Origin: Streptomyces luomodiensis
GTDB taxonomy: Bacteria > Actinomycetota > Actinomycetes > Streptomycetales > Streptomycetaceae
Assembly (NCBI RefSeq): GCF_031679605.1
Contig: NZ_CP117522.1
Coordinates: 2,356,001 to 2,420,000, forward strand
Direction: 5' to 3'
DNA length: 64,000 bases
Part shown: positions 61,774 to 64,000 of the stretch, piece after piece
Layout of the letters: the number at the start of each line of letters is the position of its first letter
Numbering within the stretch: position 1 is the first letter of the stretch
Notes under the pieces: model-generated
What the model was told of the DNA's origin: nothing
Databases searched by the model: none
Seen by the model: the letters and a program-made list of their open reading frames with translations, nothing else
Position numbers and translations under genes: made by a program

Positions 61774-62550
61774 TCAGCCGTACAGCTCCCGCAGCCGTAC
61801 GGACAGGCAGGTCACACAGCCCTCCATCTTCTCGAACTCGCTGATGTCCACCGGCACCGGCTCATAGCCGAGGTCGGCGAACAGCTCGGCCGTGCGCGGC
61901 GCGCTCCGCGCCATCAGCAGCTTGCCGCCGCCGAGCAGCACCACATGGGCGCCGGACTCCTCGGGCACGGGAAGGAAGCGCGGAAACGCCTCCGGGTCGT
62001 CGACCAGCGGCGGATAGCCGATGACGGTGCCGTCCGGCAGCGCGGTCACCGCCGACTTGAGGTGCAGCACCTTGCTGACCGGTACGGCCACCACCCGCGC
62101 GCCCAGCGGCTCCAGCGCGGCGCGCAGCTGGCGTACGCCGTCGCCGTTGGTACGCCCGCCGCGGCCCACGTAGAGGGTGTCGCCGATCTTCAGCACGTCC
62201 CCGCCGTCCAGCGTCCCCGGCTCGCGGATGCGGTTCAGCGAGCAGCCGAGTCCGGTCACGGCCTCCTCCGCCGTCACGGTCTCGGGCCGGCGGGAGTCGG
62301 CGCCGGGGCGGGCGATCACCGCGACGTTCCGGTGGACGACCATGGTGTCCTCGACGAACACCCCGTCCGGGCAGTCGTCCAGCGGCGGCAGCTCCACCGT
62401 CTCCCAGCCGTGCGCACGCAGCGCCACGACGTAGACCTCCCACTGCCGCAGCGCCAGCGCGGCGTCGACCGGTGTGCGGTCGATATGGGTGACGAGCCCG
62501 TCGGCGAGGCGGGGGCTGGGGCGTCGGACGAGGGCTTTACGGCTGGTCAT
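61774..62550 (-). CDS. Dimethylarginine dimethylaminohydrolase (DDAH)
   Basis: A 258-residue amidinotransferase-superfamily enzyme converting dimethylarginine to citrulline and dimethylamine. Substrate/catalytic residues: E67-D68 in VFVEDTM, H163 in KVLHLKSAV, Cys248 in GCVTCLSVRL. GTLDGGDVLKIGDTLYVG is the conserved Gly-rich loop. Upstream of a small GntR gene in reverse order, on the same strand. Confidence 0.92.
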   Translation of the reverse strand: MTSRKALVRRPSPRLADGLVTHIDRTPVDAALALRQWEVYVVALRAHGWETVELPPLDDCPDGVFVEDTMVVHRNVAVIARPGADSRRPETVTAEEAVTGLGCSLNRIREPGTLDGGDVLKIGDTLYVGRGGRTNGDGVRQLRAALEPLGARVVAVPVSKVLHLKSAVTALPDGTVIGYPPLVDDPEAFPRFLPVPEESGAHVVLLGGGKLLMARSAPRTAELFADLGYEPVPVDISEFEKMEGCVTCLSVRLRELYG

Positions 62551-62568
62551 GGCTCCAGGATGACAGGC

Positions 62569-62955
62569 TCAGGCGCCGTCCTGGTCACCGTAGGCGGCCC
62601 GCACGGCGTCCTCGACGGCGGCGAGCGCGGCCGCGCGGTCCAGGCCCAGGCGCCGCGCCCGCTGGGCGTACGTCCGGGCGGCTTCGGCGGCCTGGCGCCG
62701 GGCCGCGTCGCCCGCCGCCGCGATGAAGGAGCCGTGGCGGCCGCGGGTCTCGATCACACCGTCCGCCTCCAGCGCCCGGTACGCCTTGGCGACGGTGTTG
62801 GCCGCCAGCCCCAGCTCCTCGGCGAAGCCGCGTACGGTGGGGAGTTTGTAGCCCACGGGGAGCGCGCCGGAGCGGGCCCGCTCGGCGATCTGCGCGCGGA
62901 TCTGCTCGAAGGGGGCGGCCGCCGCGTCCGGGGCGACGGTGATCTGCAAGGCCAC
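62569..62955 (-). CDS. YtrA-like short GntR regulator
   Basis: A 128-residue GntR protein of the YtrA subclass: PFEQIRAQIAERARSGALPV, LPTVRGFAEELGLAANTVAK and a short helical tail for dimerisation. GTG at 62955 has AGGAG six bases upstream; the longer frame upstream runs into repeats. It precedes DDAH by 18 bp and may regulate it. Confidence 0.9.
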   Translation of the reverse strand: MALQITVAPDAAAAPFEQIRAQIAERARSGALPVGYKLPTVRGFAEELGLAANTVAKAYRALEADGVIETRGRHGSFIAAAGDAARRQAAEAARTYAQRARRLGLDRAAALAAVEDAVRAAYGDQDGA

Positions 62956-63032
62956 GTGGGGCTCCTGGGGCGTGCGTACGGTGTGGTGGTGTGTGGCCCC
63001 CATTGTCGGCCACGCCGAGGGACCGCGCACCG

Positions 63033-63193
63033 CCGGTGATCCGGCGCATGAGCCAGCGGCGAGCTTGCGCATGAGACACGGGTGGTCCGGCGTATGAGCC
63101 ACGGGTGGTCCGGCGCATACGCGGCGGGTGGTCCGGCGTATGAGCCGCCGGGGGCCCGGCGTATGCGCCGCGGGTGCTCCGGTCCACGTACCG
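63033..63193. repeat. Seven-copy 23-bp tandem repeat array
   Basis: Seven head-to-tail 23-bp units between the GntR and GNAT genes with core CGGGTGGTCCGGCGTATGAG: starts at 63033, 63056, 63079, 63102, 63125, 63148, 63171. Units 3 and 5 differ only in the last base; the outer ones are more degenerate. There are no spacers, so it is not CRISPR. Confidence 0.9.
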
Positions 63194-63264
63194 TCGGTGA
63201 TCTAGCCCACGAGCAGGGCGAATTGGGAGGCGGGCGGGGCTGACAGGCCGTAGCCTGCGAAACC

Positions 63265-64000
63265 ATGACCCTGACTGTGCGCGATTTCCGTGCCGCCGAC
63301 GCGGAGTCCGTCGCGGCAGCGCGTCGCTCCGCCTTCCCCTATCTGGTGACCACGCCGCGGACGGTGGTCTGGGCGGTGGAGAGCGCGCCCGTGGCACGGC
63401 ACTACCGGCTGCTGGTCGCCGAGGCCGACGGGGAGGTGGTGGGCGCGTCCGAGGTGGGCGTCTTCCACGACAGCGACGAGCCCGGCCTGGCCTTCGCCAA
63501 TACGACGGTGAGCGCGCGGGCGCGCGGCCGGGGCGCCGGCTCGGCACTGGTGACCGCCGCCGAGGAGTACCTGGCCGGGCTGGGCACCGCGAAGGTCTTC
63601 GCCTGGACGCTGGACGAGCCGGGCGCGGTGACGTTCGCCGAACGCCGTGGCTACCGCCGTGGCCGCGCCTCCCGTGTCCAGCGGCTGGACCTGACGGCGG
63701 CCGCGCTGCCGCCGCTGAACGCGGGCGGCCTGCCGGACGGCGTGGAGCTGCGCACGGCGGCGGACTTCGCGGACGATCCGCGCCCGCTGTACGAGGCGGA
63801 CGTCGAGTGCACGCGGGACGAGCCGGGAGATGTGGCGACGACCCGGCCCCCGTACGCCGAGTGGCTGGCCGCCACCTGGGAACACCCGGCGCTCGACCGC
63901 GAGCTGACCTCGGTGGCCGTGGTGGACGGCGCCGTGGCGTCCTACAGCGTCGCCCACACCGACGGCCGGGGCCGCTACTGGTCCGGCATGACCGGCACCC
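63265..64000 (+). CDS. GNAT-family N-acetyltransferase (3' truncated by window edge)
   Basis: An open frame of 245 codons running off the window. The N-terminal GNAT domain has VVGASEVGVFHDSD, then NTTVSARARGRGAGSALVTA with the R/Q-x2-G-x-G/A acetyl-CoA loop, and TFAERRGYRRG. A second, incomplete GNAT-like half starts near residue 160 (GVELRTAADFADD), so this is probably a tandem-GNAT protein. TAGCCT at 63251-63256 lies at a distance suggesting a leaderless or very short leader. Confidence 0.88.
   Translation, partial: MTLTVRDFRAADAESVAAARRSAFPYLVTTPRTVVWAVESAPVARHYRLLVAEADGEVVGASEVGVFHDSDEPGLAFANTTVSARARGRGAGSALVTAAEEYLAGLGTAKVFAWTLDEPGAVTFAERRGYRRGRASRVQRLDLTAAALPPLNAGGLPDGVELRTAADFADDPRPLYEADVECTRDEPGDVATTRPPYAEWLAATWEHPALDRELTSVAVVDGAVASYSVAHTDGRGRYWSGMTGT

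Noticed and set aside
63033..63193. CRISPR array
   Set aside because: Units are contiguous 23-mers without spacers and there are no cas genes.

Overview
This is a very GC-rich stretch of actinobacterial chromosome, almost certainly Streptomyces or a close relative. The basis is codon use with G/C in third positions, frequent GTG/TTG starts, ATGA/GTGA start-stop overlaps, a SARP/AfsR-type regulator, a CslA-like polysaccharide synthase and many TetR/GntR/LysR regulators. I see no tRNA, rRNA, CRISPR array, integrase or transposase.

Layout. 1-8.3 kb: the end of an operon (split transketolase, APC permease, SDR), then a YCII-LuxR fusion regulator, a 1056-residue SARP and two small genes. 8.6-16.2 kb: a compact biosynthetic cluster and the most interesting part of the window. 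It encodes a GTP cyclohydrolase II with Met at the position that is Tyr in E. coli RibA, a creatininase-family hydrolase and a stand-alone RibD-type reductase. Together these look like the archaeal opening of ribityl-pyrimidine synthesis (GTP to FAPy, deformylation, reduction). With them are a PTPS-fold protein lacking the catalytic residues, a glycosyltransferase, a methyltransferase, a flippase-like membrane protein, a CDP-alcohol phosphatidyltransferase and a dehydrogenase. 16.3-20.9 kb: a three-subunit molybdenum hydroxylase of PaoABC type plus an NAD(P)-binding protein. 21.3-25.7 kb: a GT4 glycosyltransferase, a CslA-like GT2 synthase and a GH6 endoglucanase lipoprotein. 25.8-27.2 kb: a Tat-exported sulfite-oxidase-fold molybdoenzyme with a cytochrome b partner.

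27.3-34.4 kb holds mixed metabolic genes (XRE regulator/SDR pair, FAD dehydrogenase, Nudix, two DUF202 proteins, quinone oxidoreductase). 34.5-40.1 kb is a fatty/branched acyl catabolic block: phosphotransferase plus acyl-CoA dehydrogenase facing SDR, acyl-CoA ligase and TetR. A shared operator-like motif (ATACCGACTGGTYGGCAT) lies upstream of both arms and recurs before a molybdopterin oxidoreductase at 53.7 kb. A second TetR gene and a MaoC hydratase (46.8-47.9 kb) share a different motif. 40-46.6 kb carries LysR, an alpha/beta hydrolase with a hexanucleotide repeat, a large penicillin-acylase-family enzyme and a zinc-ribbon protein.

48-64 kb looks like conserved core chromosome: DUF402, MFS and CitMHS transporters, a molybdopterin oxidoreductase, TetR/hmgA, GntR, an orphan type ISP C-terminal domain, an SGNH lipase, a DUF5925/AAA ATPase that appears to start at CTG, DDAH, a YtrA-like GntR and a GNAT cut by the window end. 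From memory, unchecked, this resembles the S. coelicolor SCO1710-SCO1728 neighbourhood. Short tandem repeats sit at several gene 3' ends in this half.
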